Of a stretch of 64,000 nucleotides of DNA, positions 22,855 to 33,489 are shown one piece after another (the first letter of the stretch is position 1; every line of letters starts with the position of its first letter). Origin of the DNA: Hemicordylus capensis (lineage: Eukaryota; Chordata; Lepidosauria; Squamata; Cordylidae); NCBI RefSeq assembly GCF_027244095.1, contig NC_069671.1:992001-1056000 (forward strand), written 5' to 3'. The notes beneath the pieces were generated by a model that searched no databases, was not told the DNA's origin, and saw only the letters and a program-made list of their open reading frames with translations. The position numbers were made by a program, and so were the translations under genes.

Positions 22855-22980
22855 TGAGGCTCTGCAGCTAGTGCTGAATGACAACTCCCATCATCCCCGG
22901 CCAAAATCAGTTGCAGCTCCGGATGATGGGAGTTGTAGTCCAGCACGGGCTGGAGACCCTCAGTTTGGCCAGCCCTGCTA
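22855..22980. repeat. Palindromic MITE, variant ends
   Basis: GACAACTCCCATCATCCCCG faces GATGATGGGAGTTGTAGTCC. The outer arms (CTCTGCAGCTAGTGCTG and CAGCACGGGCTGGAGACC) differ from the CAGGGG type. Confidence 0.65.
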
Positions 22981-23702
22981 TACAGGCACAGTCTTTCCTC
23001 GGCACGGCAAAACTGTGTGGCAAGATGGCGGTTAAGGGAAGTCCTGGCTGGAGCACGATTTGGGAGGAAAGATCCAGGATGCCTCGCAAAGCGCCTCAGG
23101 CCTGCTTTGGATCAGGGCCGACTTGCTAGCGACTGAGCAGCAGGAAAGTGCAGACACCTTGCAAAGGAGAGCCGCCGGCTGAGTCATCCCAGCTGGTCAG
23201 CCTCCTCTCTACCCAGGGTAGTAGACCACGCCAGGACGTGAGTGTGAGAGGCTTGTGTGCCTCATGGAGCCCATGGTGGCTTTCCCCACCAGGATCTCAG
23301 CTGTATCCATTTCCCCAGCCGTGGTGCTGATTTGGAAGCCAAGAGAAGGGCTTGCTGGTTCTGTTAAGGCTGAGCACTGCACACAAGGCTCTCGTGTGTA
23401 GGGATGAGGATGGGCAGACACGGGCCGAAGAGACAAACTGCACGCCAGTCTGCAGGTTTGGGTTCTAGAGGCCTGGCAGAAAGGCTGAAACCCAAACAGG
23501 TGGGACCCTCACACTAACAAAGATCTCAGGAAGCATCCGTGAGATCTCCCCAAAGAAGCACAGAGCAAGCTGTCTATCAGAGGCAAGTCCCAGCAAGCAG
23601 GCCCTGTCTTTGCGGTGGGTGAGCCGGGGAGTCACCCAGGACACCCACCTGAAGGGGACACCAAGCAGAGCTATTTGTTGACTGCACTGTCTGCACTGAG
23701 CT

Positions 23703-24031
23703 GATTGATTGATTAAGTGTCGTCAAGTCGGTGTCGACTCTTAGCGACCACATAGAGAGATCGATTCTCTCCAGGATGATCTGTCTCCAACTTGGCCTTG
23801 AAGGTCTCTCAGTGCTGCATTCATGGCTATCATAATTGAGTCCATCCACCTTGCTGCTGGTCATCCTCTTCTTCTCTTTCCTTCAACTTTTCCCAGCATA
23901 ACGGACTTCTCAAGGGAGCTGGGTCTTCGTATAATGTGTCCGAAAGTAGGATAGTTTGAGCCTGGTCATTTGTGCCTCGAGTGAAAATTCTGGACTGATT
24001 TGTTCTATGATCCATTTGATTGTTTTGCCTC
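23703..24031 (-). mobile_element. Bov-B (RTE) LINE 3' end with target-site duplication
   Basis: On the minus strand it encodes the usual RTE C-terminus (KRRRG-like run, WMDSIMIAMNAALRD, then SRHRLDDT) and ends in a tail matching the Sauria SINE 3' end, followed by (ATCA)n. A 13-bp direct repeat TCTGCACTGAGCT flanks it exactly (23690-23702 and 24032-24044). It is 5'-truncated to 329 bp. Confidence 0.9.
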
Positions 24032-24159
24032 TCTGCACTGAGCTAGAGAGGCAAAAAAGCAGAACCAGGAAGGAGCTTCCTCTGCCTAAATTCCCTCACA
24101 TGGGTGTGTGTGTGTGTGTGTTTGTGTGTGTGAGACAGAGACAGAGAGCACTCTATGCT

Positions 24160-24702
24160 AGAAAAATTATTATTTATTTCTCATATTTATATACCACCTG
24201 ATATGTACATCTCTAGGTGTTGTACACAATTTAAAACACAACGGATATAAAACAGAGTTTAAAATAACACAATTTCACGGAATAAAATGTTATTGCATCC
24301 AAGCCACTTGGGTCCTGACCCCTCCCCCCCATCAGTACCTCCATCTTATTTGGATTCAACTTTGGTTTGTTATCCCACATCCAGCCCATTACCACCTCCA
24401 GTCAGGCATTTAGGGAAGTCATGCCATTTCCTGATGAGGTTGGTATGGAGAAATAGATCTCCATAGGGCATCAGCATATTAATGACACCCTGCACCAAAT
24501 CTCCTGATGATCTCTCCCAGCGGTTTCTATCATGTAGATGTTAAAGAGCATTGGCGACAGTATGGAGCCTTGTGGAACTCCATACTTTAATTCTCGTTTT
24601 GCAAGGCAGCAGTCTCCAAGCAACACCGTCTGGAATCTGCAAGAGAGGTAGGAACAGAACCACTGCAAGACTGTGCCACCCAATCCCACCTGCTTCAGGC
24701 GG
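24160..24702 (-). mobile_element. L2-like LINE, reverse transcriptase part and 3' end
   Basis: On the minus strand the frame reads VGLGGTVLQWFCSYLS then KYGVPQGSILSPMLFNIYM (about 24540-24590), a classic motif of L2/CR1 reverse transcriptases. Downstream decay leads to a short 3' UTR ending near 24165. Confidence 0.85.
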
Positions 24703-24710
24703 CCAAGAAG

Positions 24711-24909
24711 CAGTGTTCCCTCTAAGGCGTGTACACGTGTGTGCGCTCACGAGTTTTTGGACGTCCGCTCAGTTAATTTTAGATCCCGCTCCAGTTGAAT
24801 CAGGAAGGCCCCACTCCGAATGCACATGATGTGCACACACTGCTTTGATACTGCCGGCCAGAACAAAACTCATTCTGCACATAGCAGAAAAAAATTAGCG
24901 AGAACACTG
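24711..24909. mobile_element. hAT-like MITE inserted in the L2-like LINE
   Basis: 199-bp element with terminal inverted repeats CAGTGTTCCCTCTAA and CAGTGTTCTCGCTAA. The flanking 8 bp are CCAAGAAG and CCCAGAAG (7 of 8 match), the duplication length expected of hAT transposons. It has no coding capacity. Confidence 0.8.
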
Positions 24910-24917
24910 CCCAGAAG

Positions 24918-25110
24918 GATAACATGGTTGATGGTATCTAAAGCCGCCGAGTGATCCAAAAGGATCAGCAGAGTCACACTCCCTCTGTTGATAGCCCATT
25001 GGAGATCATCCATCAGGCCGACTAAGGCAATCTCAACCCCCATAGACTGCTTGAACGCTGGTTTGAAATGGGTCTAGATACTCTGCATCATCCAAAGCTG
25101 CCTGGGTGGG
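24918..25110 (-). mobile_element. L2-like LINE, upstream reverse transcriptase part
   Basis: On the minus strand it encodes a decayed version of LLILLDLSAAFDTINHVIL, the reverse transcriptase block that precedes the part at 24160-24702. The two pieces were one element before the MITE inserted. Confidence 0.8.
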
Positions 25111-25189
25111 TGAGTTGCCTCTAGAGCAGGAGTGCACAGCTCAAATGTGGACCAGAAACAACCATGACAATGTATGCTGGGGCCAAAGT

Positions 25190-25621
25190 CAATTTTCAGT
25201 GGCACAGAGCCCAGGAGAAGCTGCCGCTCTGGCCCTCTGCATGATCTGCCACCCTCACTTAGCCGGCGAGTAAGCTAAAACCTGCCCATCTTGAAAACCT
25301 GCTTAATTATCCTGCACTGGATAGCAAACATGGTGTAATTTAACCACATTTTAATAACTGTTGCTGCATTACATCATCTTTGATGATGCCTGCCCTGTGC
25401 CTTGGGCTGGCTGTAACCCAAGATAGGCATCCCTGGCACCTCACACAAATGGAGTCTTTTCCATGCCCTGTATAATTAGCTTCTGGAACTCTCTGCTACA
25501 GCATGTGGTGATGGATACTGACCTAAATGCATTGCAAGGCGACATTAGCTACGTTTATGGAAGATCAGTTTATCAACGGCTGTTTGCCATGATGGCTGCC
25601 TAGGAATCCCCACCTTCCATA
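25190..25621 (+). mobile_element. LINE C-terminal fragment, other member of the inverted pair
   Basis: Reverse complement is about 97% identical by eye to 15476-15860. It ends in CCTTCCATAGAAACACAGG, directly against an antisense SINE. Confidence 0.6.
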
Positions 25622-25825
25622 GAAACACAGGAAGCTGCCTTCCACCGAGCCAGACCCTTGGTCCATGCTCTAGCTCAGTCTTGTCTACCCAGACTGACAG
25701 CGGCTTCTCTGGGGTTGCAGGCAGGCCTGTCTTGGAGATGCTGCCAGGGAGGGAACTGGGAACCTTCTGCATGCAAGGAGGCAGATCCTGTTCCAAGGAG
25801 CTATGGCCTCACCCCCTAAGTGTGG
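25622..25825 (-). repeat. 5S/tRNA chimeric SINE, antisense
   Basis: GAAGCTGCCTTCCACCGAGC (tail), then CCAGGGAGGGAACTGGGAAC and CTTCTGCATGCAAGGAGGCA (tRNA-like part). No 5S-like head is seen. Confidence 0.8.
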
Positions 25826-26301
25826 TTGTGACCTGTGCCTGTCCTGCTGCCCCCTGCCCCCAGCCCCCCTCCTTGTGCCCACGCTTGAGGTGACTGCCTC
25901 TCCCCTGGGGAGATGGGAAGGAGCCTAGAGGTGTCACCTTGTGAGTGCAGCCCCTTCATGGAAGGCAAAGATGCCGGTTGCTTGGCCTGGGGGCCCAGGA
26001 GAGCGATTGGAGAGGGAGGGGCCCGCGAGAAGAGGGCGGACCAGCAAGGAGCCGATGGGGCCGGAGGAGTGAGCAGGATCCAGTCCAGAGAAGAGTGGAG
26101 CAGAGAGAGAGTCCAGCCCAAGGCTCACCGAGGGCCCAGTCAAGGGCAGAGGGGGAGAAAGAGGAAGGCTGGGAGAACCGTGAACATGCTTGGACACTCA
26201 CCTCCTTCTGCTGTGTGGGTTAAAGATTAACCCTAAAATCACACAGTTCCCTCCCCTCTTTCCCTCTACCTTTGTTGAACAAACCTGAGCTCTGGTTAAC
26301 T

Positions 26302-26575
26302 GTGAGCCACCTCATGGCGCAGCGGGGAAATGACTTGCCTAGCGAGCCAGAGGTTGCCAGTTCGAATCCCTGCTGGTCTGTTTCCCAGACTAGGGGAAAC
26401 CCCTCTATCGGGCAGCAGCGATACAGGAAGGTGCTGAAAGGCATCATCATCTCACACTGTGCGGGAGGAGGCCATGGTCCACCCCTCCTGCACTCTACCA
26501 AAGACAAGCACAGGGCTTCTCTGGGGGTGCCAGGGGCCGACACCGACTCCACGGCACCACTTTCCCTTTCCCCGG
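26302..26575 (+). repeat. Sauria SINE, sense
   Basis: Complete head GGCGCAGCGGGGAAATGACT, B box GTTCGAATCCC, body GTGCTGAAAGGCATCATCAT and tail GCCGACACCGACTCCACGGC. Confidence 0.9.
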
Positions 26576-27299
26576 TTAACTGTCTTCAACAAGCAGCCCA
26601 CTTGGAAACAGAGAAGGGTGGGGTCGCGGGGCTCCCTCCCCTTCCCCTCACTCCCCCCTCCCACACCTAACTGAGCTTGGACGCCAGGCCCACCCACAAC
26701 CAGGGAGTTGCTGAGAGGGAGGGGAGGGCTCCATCCTGGCCGCTTCCATCTGGGAACTGCTGCCTGCGGAGCAGGGCGCCCCAGCAGGCGCTTGCTGTGC
26801 CCAGGCCAGAGGCAACCACCTCCCCTGCCACATGGAAGGGCCGCCCTGTGTCATGAGGCTGGGGGTGAGCGGCAGGCAGTGATCCTGGGGGTGGAGAGGC
26901 GCAAACAGGGATCCTGGTTTTCATCCGTAGGAAGCTATGCAGAGCGGTGTAGGACGCAGGAGCGGGGCCTCGGGGGAAAGCTGGCCACCTCACGCTTCTG
27001 CCACCGCCCGCCTTCTGGGTTCTTTGTCCTCCTTCTGTGCTATTCAGAGGGCCCCCCCCCCCGGCTTGCACAGGGAGAGGCGGGCCTGACACCCTCTCCT
27101 AATAATAGCCCGCTTGCCTGAGGCAGGGAGGGGGAAGGGAGGGTCAGGCTGCCTAAACTTGGCTCGCTCTCTGGGCATGCCTATACCGCTGGGATGAGGT
27201 CAGCTGCTGTAGCCCGGATTCTCCAAGGGTGTCTCATCCTCTCCAAAAATACGGCTTGCAGAACAGGATTGCAACACCCCCAGACCTCACACACACACA

Positions 27300-27306
27300 T
27301 ATAAGG
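27300..27306 (+). promoter_or_regulatory. HSPB8: Candidate TATA box of HSPB8
   Basis: TATAAGG follows an (AC)n run. It is the only good TATA match in the 600 bp before the HSPB8 start codon. Use as a promoter is inferred. Confidence 0.4.
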
Positions 27307-27321
27307 GGCAGGCAGCTGCCG

Positions 27322-27341
27322 GGAACTCCGGAGAACTTTCT
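27322..27341 (+). promoter_or_regulatory. HSPB8: Candidate heat-shock element
   Basis: Four contiguous 5-bp units read GGAAC, TCCGG, AGAAC and TTTCT. Three fit the alternating nGAAn/nTTCn pattern bound by heat-shock factor; the second is degenerate. The perfect AGAACTTTCT pair is the core. Its place beside the putative start of a small heat-shock gene makes it plausible. Confidence 0.45.
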
Positions 27342-27865
27342 CGGCTCTGAGCAGGAAAGTTTATCTAGGCTCCCGCTTGGGATCAGGGAGGCGAGAGGAG
27401 CCGTCAGGTGCATTTTTCATCTGGCCGCCGCAGCAGAAGTTTCTTCCTCTCCTCCCTGGAATCCAAGCCGTCAAGAGCTCTCCTGTCTACTCCGGCTGAT
27501 TTCTTCTTTTAGGGGGTTTGGCTGGGGTTTCCCCCGCCTGCAGACTGAACTTTCAAGCTGTGCTTTATTGATTCAGATCGGAGAAACAATCGAGGGACTT
27601 TGCGGTCTGCAGGAGGAGGAGAGAAGCAGTGCTCATTGGGGAGCTGGACCTTGCTCTGGCGCGCTCCTGCTTCTGGGGTGTTGCTCGCGGAGCGTTTGTG
27701 GTGAAGTGGACAAGTCGCTCCTGAGCATTCTCTGAGTGGCCTTTTTAGAGACGGGTCTAGGAAAGGCTGCTTGGAAGACTTACAGGGCCATTGGAGACAG
27801 CAGCTGGCTGGCTCTGTTTTCTGTCTTCTTCAGATTTTGCCGCCGGCTCCAGTTCTCGGAAGAAA

Positions 27866-28262
27866 ATGGCAGACAGCCAGGTCCCCTTTACGTGCCATTT
27901 CCCTGGCCGCTACCGCAGCCTCCGCGACCCTTTCCGAGAGTCCACCTTGTCTTCTCGCCTTTTGGACGATGACTTTGGGATGTCCCCCTTTTCCGGAGAC
28001 CTCACTGCAGACTGGCCGGATTGGGCCCGCTCTCGGCTGACCACGGGGTGGCCAGGCCCGCTGAGGTCGGGGGCGGCCCGCTCCGCTGGCCTTTCCCCAC
28101 CAGGATACGACTCCAGGTTTGGGGGGTACATGGAAGGGGGGCCCTTTGCGGGGGGCCCTTCGTCTTTCTCCGGAGAGCCCTGGAAAGTGTGTGTCAACGT
28201 CCAGAGCTTCAAGCCCGAGGAACTGATGGTGAAGACCAAGGATGGCTATGTAGAAGTGTCGG
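27866..28262 (+). CDS. HSPB8: HSPB8 exon 1: N-terminal region and start of alpha-crystallin domain
   Basis: Starts at ATG in a strong context (A at -3, G at +4) with [20 protein letters not shown], matching human HSPB8 MADGQMPFSCHYPSR. It encodes 132 codons plus one base, ending VEVSG before GTGAGT. Conserved blocks are [17 protein letters not shown] and [20 protein letters not shown], the last opening the alpha-crystallin domain at about residue 105. HSPB8 (HSP22) is a small heat-shock protein of cytosol and nucleus that works with BAG3 in chaperone-assisted selective autophagy. The Gly-rich stretch near residues 85-105 is longer than in mammals, making the lizard protein 206 aa against 196. 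An upstream in-frame TTG was not used as start. Confidence 0.97.
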
Positions 28263-28412
28263 GTGAGTGGCGGGAAATCCGGGGGTGCCATGCCAGGGTG
28301 ATGCTGAGGAGGCCAGTTGCATGCCATGCCAAAGCCTGCTCTTATGTCTATATAAAAATATACGAGGAGGGGAGGCCCATCATTGACCGGGCAAAGGCAT
28401 CACAGGCACAGG

Positions 28413-28590
28413 GAATTCTAACAAATGAAATGCGTCATAGGATAGTTTAATGTGTTTGCAGAAGGGAAGTCAAAGAAGAGTTTGAAAACCTCAGACATTC
28501 ATTTTATTGAATAATGATCATTCATGGCAAATTTGGATCCTAGTCCATTTGGATCTGGGGAAGTTCTTCCTCTTTTTGAAGGCAGAGCAG
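28413..28590 (+). repeat. Unclassified dispersed repeat (copy B)
   Basis: Related to 13797-13985: shared blocks include GCGTCATAGGATAG, AGAAGGGAAGTCAAAGAA, TTTTATTGAATAATGATC and GGCAAATTTGGAT. Low identity suggests an old element. Confidence 0.45.
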
Positions 28591-29186
28591 TGATGACCAC
28601 CAAGTGCTGTCAAATGGCCCCATCCTCTTTCTCTGTCTTAAGCAAGCATCCAGATGATACCACGGCTATCAGGAATATTAAAACAAGATCCCGGACCACC
28701 ATTCCTGTTCTTCTCCCTGCTTTGCCTGAGGCGGAGGCTGGCTCCTGTTTCTCAGTTTCTCATTTGAGGTGGTTGTAAAACACATTTGTCTCTGATCTGC
28801 CCATCCTCCAGGCAGGGGAGGATGCAGAAGCAGCAGTAGGGCCCAGCAAGCTTTGCATCTGGGATTAAGTTCTGCATCCCTGAGAGTCCTGGGCGAGATG
28901 GGCTGAAAAACAGACCAGCACCAAAACCCCAATAAAATAAAAACGCCTCCCGCATGTGGGAGATGAGGATAGCCACTGAAATCCCTGGCAGCTCCACCCC
29001 CGCAAAAAGGCAAAACATTAAAGCTGGATATTAGTAGCATCATGCCAGCTATGAACATGGAACTTTACCCAAGGGTGGGGGGAGTATAGGTCCCTGCCCC
29101 AATGGGCTTACAATCTAGAAATAGACAGAATGGTGACAGCAAAGGAAGATACATTGATTTTGGCTTAATAGGATTGGGGTTCGTAG

Positions 29187-29294
29187 CCAGGGTTCCCCAA
29201 ATGTTCTTGGACTACAGTTCCCATGATCCCCAGTCTTAAGCCCTTAGGGCTGGATGTGATGGTGGCCCAACAATATCTGGAGAACCAAGACTAG
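29187..29294. repeat. Palindromic hAT-like MITE, degenerate
   Basis: CAGGGTTCCCCAAATGTTCT and GGACTACAGTTCCCATGATC face a decayed inverse arm ending CAATATCTGGAGAACCAAG. Confidence 0.6.
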
Positions 29295-31831
29295 GAATCT
29301 TGCAGTTGGGGTATCTGGGGGTAGGGCGGTTATGCCCCAAACTCTTTTTGTCGTCCATAAAAAGCATCCAAACTGAGCTGCATGTGGATCAGAACGTGCC
29401 TCTCCTGTGGCTGTTGTTAGCCTGGGGGGGGCATGGACCCCTGCCATCTGCTTCAGTGGGAGCTTTCTTTCCCAGGGCAAGTAACAAGGGGCAGGTGGGG
29501 AGGGGAGTTGCAATCTGACCAGTACCAGGGAAAGGAGAGCAAAGAGTTAACCTCCCCCATGGCCCAGTCAGTCCCACGATCTGGCTCCTGTTTAAGGCAT
29601 TAAAAAAATAAGCCCAATCATGCGTTTAGAGCCGGGGAGCACAACCCAAATAACCCAGTAGGCCGGAACCCCCCGTGGCTTAGTGTGGGGGGGTGGGGCA
29701 AGGTCAACGTTCAGCACATTCATGATTACATTGACATTAATCATTAAATATAAAGCAAAGCCTTGAAAATACGAATGCACAGAATTACTGGTTACCCGCA
29801 GCATGTGAGAAGAGGAGGCTGCAAGCGATCCTCCTTCCTTCCAGCCTTTTGGCCACTTTCAAAGCTTGCAAAGGTTAACTTTGAAGGGGGCTCACCCTCA
29901 CCAGGACCATGGGGCAAAGCAACATTTTGCACCTCACAAAACTTTGGGCCATCCCTGGGGCCAGGAAAAAAGTCCCCGCGGGCCAGATCTTACGTTATGC
30001 AGGCCTGGTTTAGAGTAACATCCCATGGAGTCCCACCAGCCTGGTTTCTGTGAGAATTCTGCTACAGAATCATGGTTGCCGCAGATTCTCTCCAGGTTTG
30101 CTAAGCCCCATATTTTGGGGCCTGGGACGGCAGCCATTTTTCAGCAGGGTGGATTGGCCTCAGCTGCTCTTAGAGGCATCTGCAAATGGTGACACACTAC
30201 ACTTAAGAGATTTAATCTTTGGGCGAGGCCTTTTGCTCCACTCCAGCCGTGTATCGTATGCAAGCGTCGGCTTAACCTTGTCGCTGCTGGATTAGCCGTG
30301 TGCGGCTGTTTCACTGGGTTGCATCAGGCTCACTTTCTAATGGAGTGGCTGCTTTTCAGGGGCAACAATTCCAAGGCAGGATCCAGACTGCTAGTTATGC
30401 CTAAGCAGCATGGCTGAAGTAAATTTGGCAAAATACTGTGAGCATGTGCAGGAAATCTTTTTTTTTTTTTAAGAAAGAAAAAAGGCAAGGCCCAGTGCAC
30501 CTGAGCATAGGCGAAGTGCTTTTTCTTTAAATAAGTGCTCCTCGCCTATTTGGAGTCTGACTGGGCCTGCTGTGAAATCTGGTGACCTTCTCTTTGCTCA
30601 GCCTGTCTGATAATGCCAGCCGTACTTCCAGAGCCGCAAGAGGGTATATTTCGTATTTCTGTTTCATATATTTGTCTACTGCCCCCAAATTTGTATCTCT
30701 GGGCAGTTTACAGCAAACACAACATAAAAACAACAACAACAATTAAAACATTAAAACAGTTTAAAAACACATTCAACTTAAAATCTAGTGAAGCGCTTGG
30801 GTGAGCACACGTGTTTTCAGCATCTTCTTACTGAGTTTGCTGGTTAGCCTGCAGTTCTGCCAGATGCACCCTGCAGAACTATGCCAGGGGATCAGCTTCC
30901 AGGATCCCTTTCTTAAGGGATCAAGATGCATGCAGCAACATAACATCCACGTAACATCCTCTGATGTTCGAGGATGGGGATGGGGCCTTCGCTCAGTGGT
31001 AGAGTACTTCTTGGCATGAAGAAGACCCCAGCGTCACTCCTCAGAGGGCTTCTAGTAACCTGAATCTCCTTCAGAAGAGAGTGTTTGTGTTCACACACCA
31101 GCCTAACTGACCCCGAAGTCCCTTCAAGATCCTTGGACCCACTCCACACACAAACCGGGCTTTATGATGCAAATTCTAGCTTATCTCAACATATTTCCAG
31201 ATTTTTAAAATGCTGGTTTTAAGCTACTTTTTCTGAAAATGATGACGTAGAATCATTAGCATGAGAAGAGGGATACTCTCTTTAGAAATGCAGTTGTAGC
31301 TCTTTAGAAAGCTCCCACCCCCATTGACTAGAAGGAAAACACAGAGGCATGCCATGTGAACTTGCATCAAAACAAAACCTGAGAGCAGAGAGGAGGGGCT
31401 GCTTCCCTCAATGCCTCGAGTGTAATTTGAAGTGGCTTCGCTCACCATTTACCCCGCAGCATGAAGCCACGTGTGAATAACTCTCAGGCAGGACTGGGAG
31501 AGACTCCTGCTTTAAACCTTGGAGAGTTACTGAGCTAGATAGACCAAGGTCTGACTAGTTTGTCTCTGAAGACAGCCATAGGCCTTGTTCCAGCAAAACG
31601 TTAGAAAGACAGTTTTGTAACTGGCAGTAAAACCACAGTATGGGGGAAACAACTCAGAGCGGATGCCAGAAACCACAGGGGAAGAAGAGAGCAACAATAA
31701 CAGATGAGTTAGGACAGTAAAAGGGAACTGGCCATGCCGCCCCCCCCCCCCCCAGGAGGGAAATGCTCAAGAGGCAGGGTCAGTTGCTAGGAAAGGAAGT
31801 GCTGGAGAGTAGGTTTTTGAAATCTAGGTAG

Positions 31832-31990
31832 GGATGTGTGAACCGGCTCGTAATCAAGCCGGTCCGAAGTTGAGCCGGTTCGGTTCAAAGACTCGACCTC
31901 GAGCCAAACGGGACGCGGTTCGGTTTGAGCTCAAACTGAACCGGGCTTGGCTGGTTCGGACCGGCTCGATGCCCTACCGGTGAGGATTCC
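31832..31990. repeat. Unclassified CCGGTTCG-rich palindromic element
   Basis: Repeated AACCGG/CCGGTT and GGTTCGG words, with a near-perfect palindrome at 31917-31942 (GGTTCGGTTTGAGCTC facing GAGCTCAAACTGAACC). No family recognised. Confidence 0.55.
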
Positions 31991-33079
31991 ACTTTCCCTG
32001 TGAAGGGGTGGGGAGCTCCCCTAAGTGGAGGGAAGAGCAAAAAGTACTTGCGACTCATGGTAGCCGTGGGTGGGAGGGTGGTGGCAGCTCAGCCCAACCC
32101 CACTGGCCTCCCCCTGAGTCTCCAGGGCTGGCTGCGGTCCAGTCCGGGCCTTCTCCTGCCCGTTTCAGGCCTCTGTGCAGGCGTGGAGACCATTGAGAGA
32201 CCTGTGCACGGGCCATTTGTGTGACCGCACAAATACGTGCAAAGCTCCCCCAAACTGGAAGTAAACCACTAAGGCGGGGGTCCTCAAGCATGGGTACCAA
32301 GATGTTGTTGGACTACAATGCCCATCACACAGTGGCCAGTGGCCGAAGAACCTTTGCCCGAGAGCCCTGAAAACCGGCTCTAAGGCTCGAGGCCTGGCCC
32401 ACATGTCGCCCTAGACCCAAAGCTGCTTGGGGCCCCTCCTCTCAGAGAAGCCGATGGCCTGTCTTCTCCATAGCCCGCCGGAGCGCCGCCCGAAAGGTTT
32501 GCGCCCACAATCCTCCACACGAACAGGCGTTCCTTCAGCTGTTTCTCCAGAGCCATATCTGGAAGGCCTCCGTTCTTGCTTGCTGCCAGCAGCTGGCGGG
32601 GAGCGACAGGGGACCTGCCTGTCTGCTGTGAGTCTCTTCTTGCTGCGGAATGCCATTCCGTGCAGATTTTCTGGGTGTTGATCATGCCGCGGCGGATAGC
32701 AGCTGTTCCTCGAGCCTCAGTCTGCGGGACAGGAACCCCTTTTGCAAGGCACACACAACAGACGCTGGGCTGCGTTCAGCGGCTTGGCCCAAAGAGACAT
32801 TCAGAGTGGCTGTGGGTTGACTAAAAGGATATGTAGCCTCCCTTTCTATCTGACATTTGATATTCAAGGCAACAAAATCAGGCAGGGTTTGATTTGATAA
32901 ACATGTGCCTTCCCCAAATAAACAGAGGAAGTGAAAGGCCAGTCAATAGCACCTCTCAGAATCAGGAGGTACTTTGGTTTCCCCTTTGTGTTCCACCCTT
33001 TCTTCATGGCGGCAGTAGCGCCTTATCCCATTTTGTTCTTGCCACCGCCCTATGAGGTAGGATAAACTGAGAGATAATG

Positions 33080-33297
33080 GGGTCATTCAGACAATCAGAA
33101 ACTGTTCTACCTGGGTTTGGGAGCTGTGTGTGCTCCCAATTTTTGGTTGTGTGGAAGCAAGCTAAGAGGAAAACCTGGGTAGAAGTGTGTCACTTCTACT
33201 CAGGTTTTCCTCCTTGCTTCCACACAACCAAAAACTGGGAGTATACACAGCTCCCAAACCCAGGTGGAACACAGTTTTTGATTGTCTGAATGACCTC
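33080..33297. mobile_element. Foldback MITE (about 215-bp hairpin)
   Basis: Two arms of about 105 bp are inverse copies, roughly 90% identical by eye. Left starts GGGTCATTCAGACAATCAGA, right ends TTTGATTGTCTGAATGACCT. The loop is near GTGTGTCAC at 33186-33194. No coding capacity; it looks like a non-autonomous DNA transposon. Confidence 0.8.
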
Positions 33298-33489
33298 AGT
33301 AGATGAGCTCACACTAAATTGGGCAATTGAGTTGATGCCACACAGGTGCCAACCCTTGAAAACTGGGAATGAAAATCTGGTATCCGAGCAGAGCCCAACA
33401 GTAAAGTGGTGGGACCCAGTGATGACCCCCAAATGACCTGAGATTAACCTCTCCTCCCACCCACCTGAGGAAAAAAAGGAAGTTGGTGA

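Larger units (their letters stand above)
26576..27865 (+). promoter_or_regulatory. HSPB8: HSPB8 promoter and 5' UTR region
   Basis: GC-rich stretch between the last repeat and the HSPB8 start codon. A TATA-like TATAAGG lies at 27300-27306 and a heat-shock-element-like array at 27322-27341, which would give a 5' UTR of about 500 nt. The open frames in this region show no family and are read as chance. No transcript data are available to fix the start site. Confidence 0.5.

Noticed and set aside
27229-27735. 168-codon frame before HSPB8
   Set aside because: It spans the TATA-like box and putative start site, lacks family resemblance and is best read as promoter and 5' UTR.
27791-27865. In-frame upstream start adding 25 residues to HSPB8
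   Set aside because: The upstream codon is TTG. The ATG at 27866 has a strong context and matches the conserved N-terminus.
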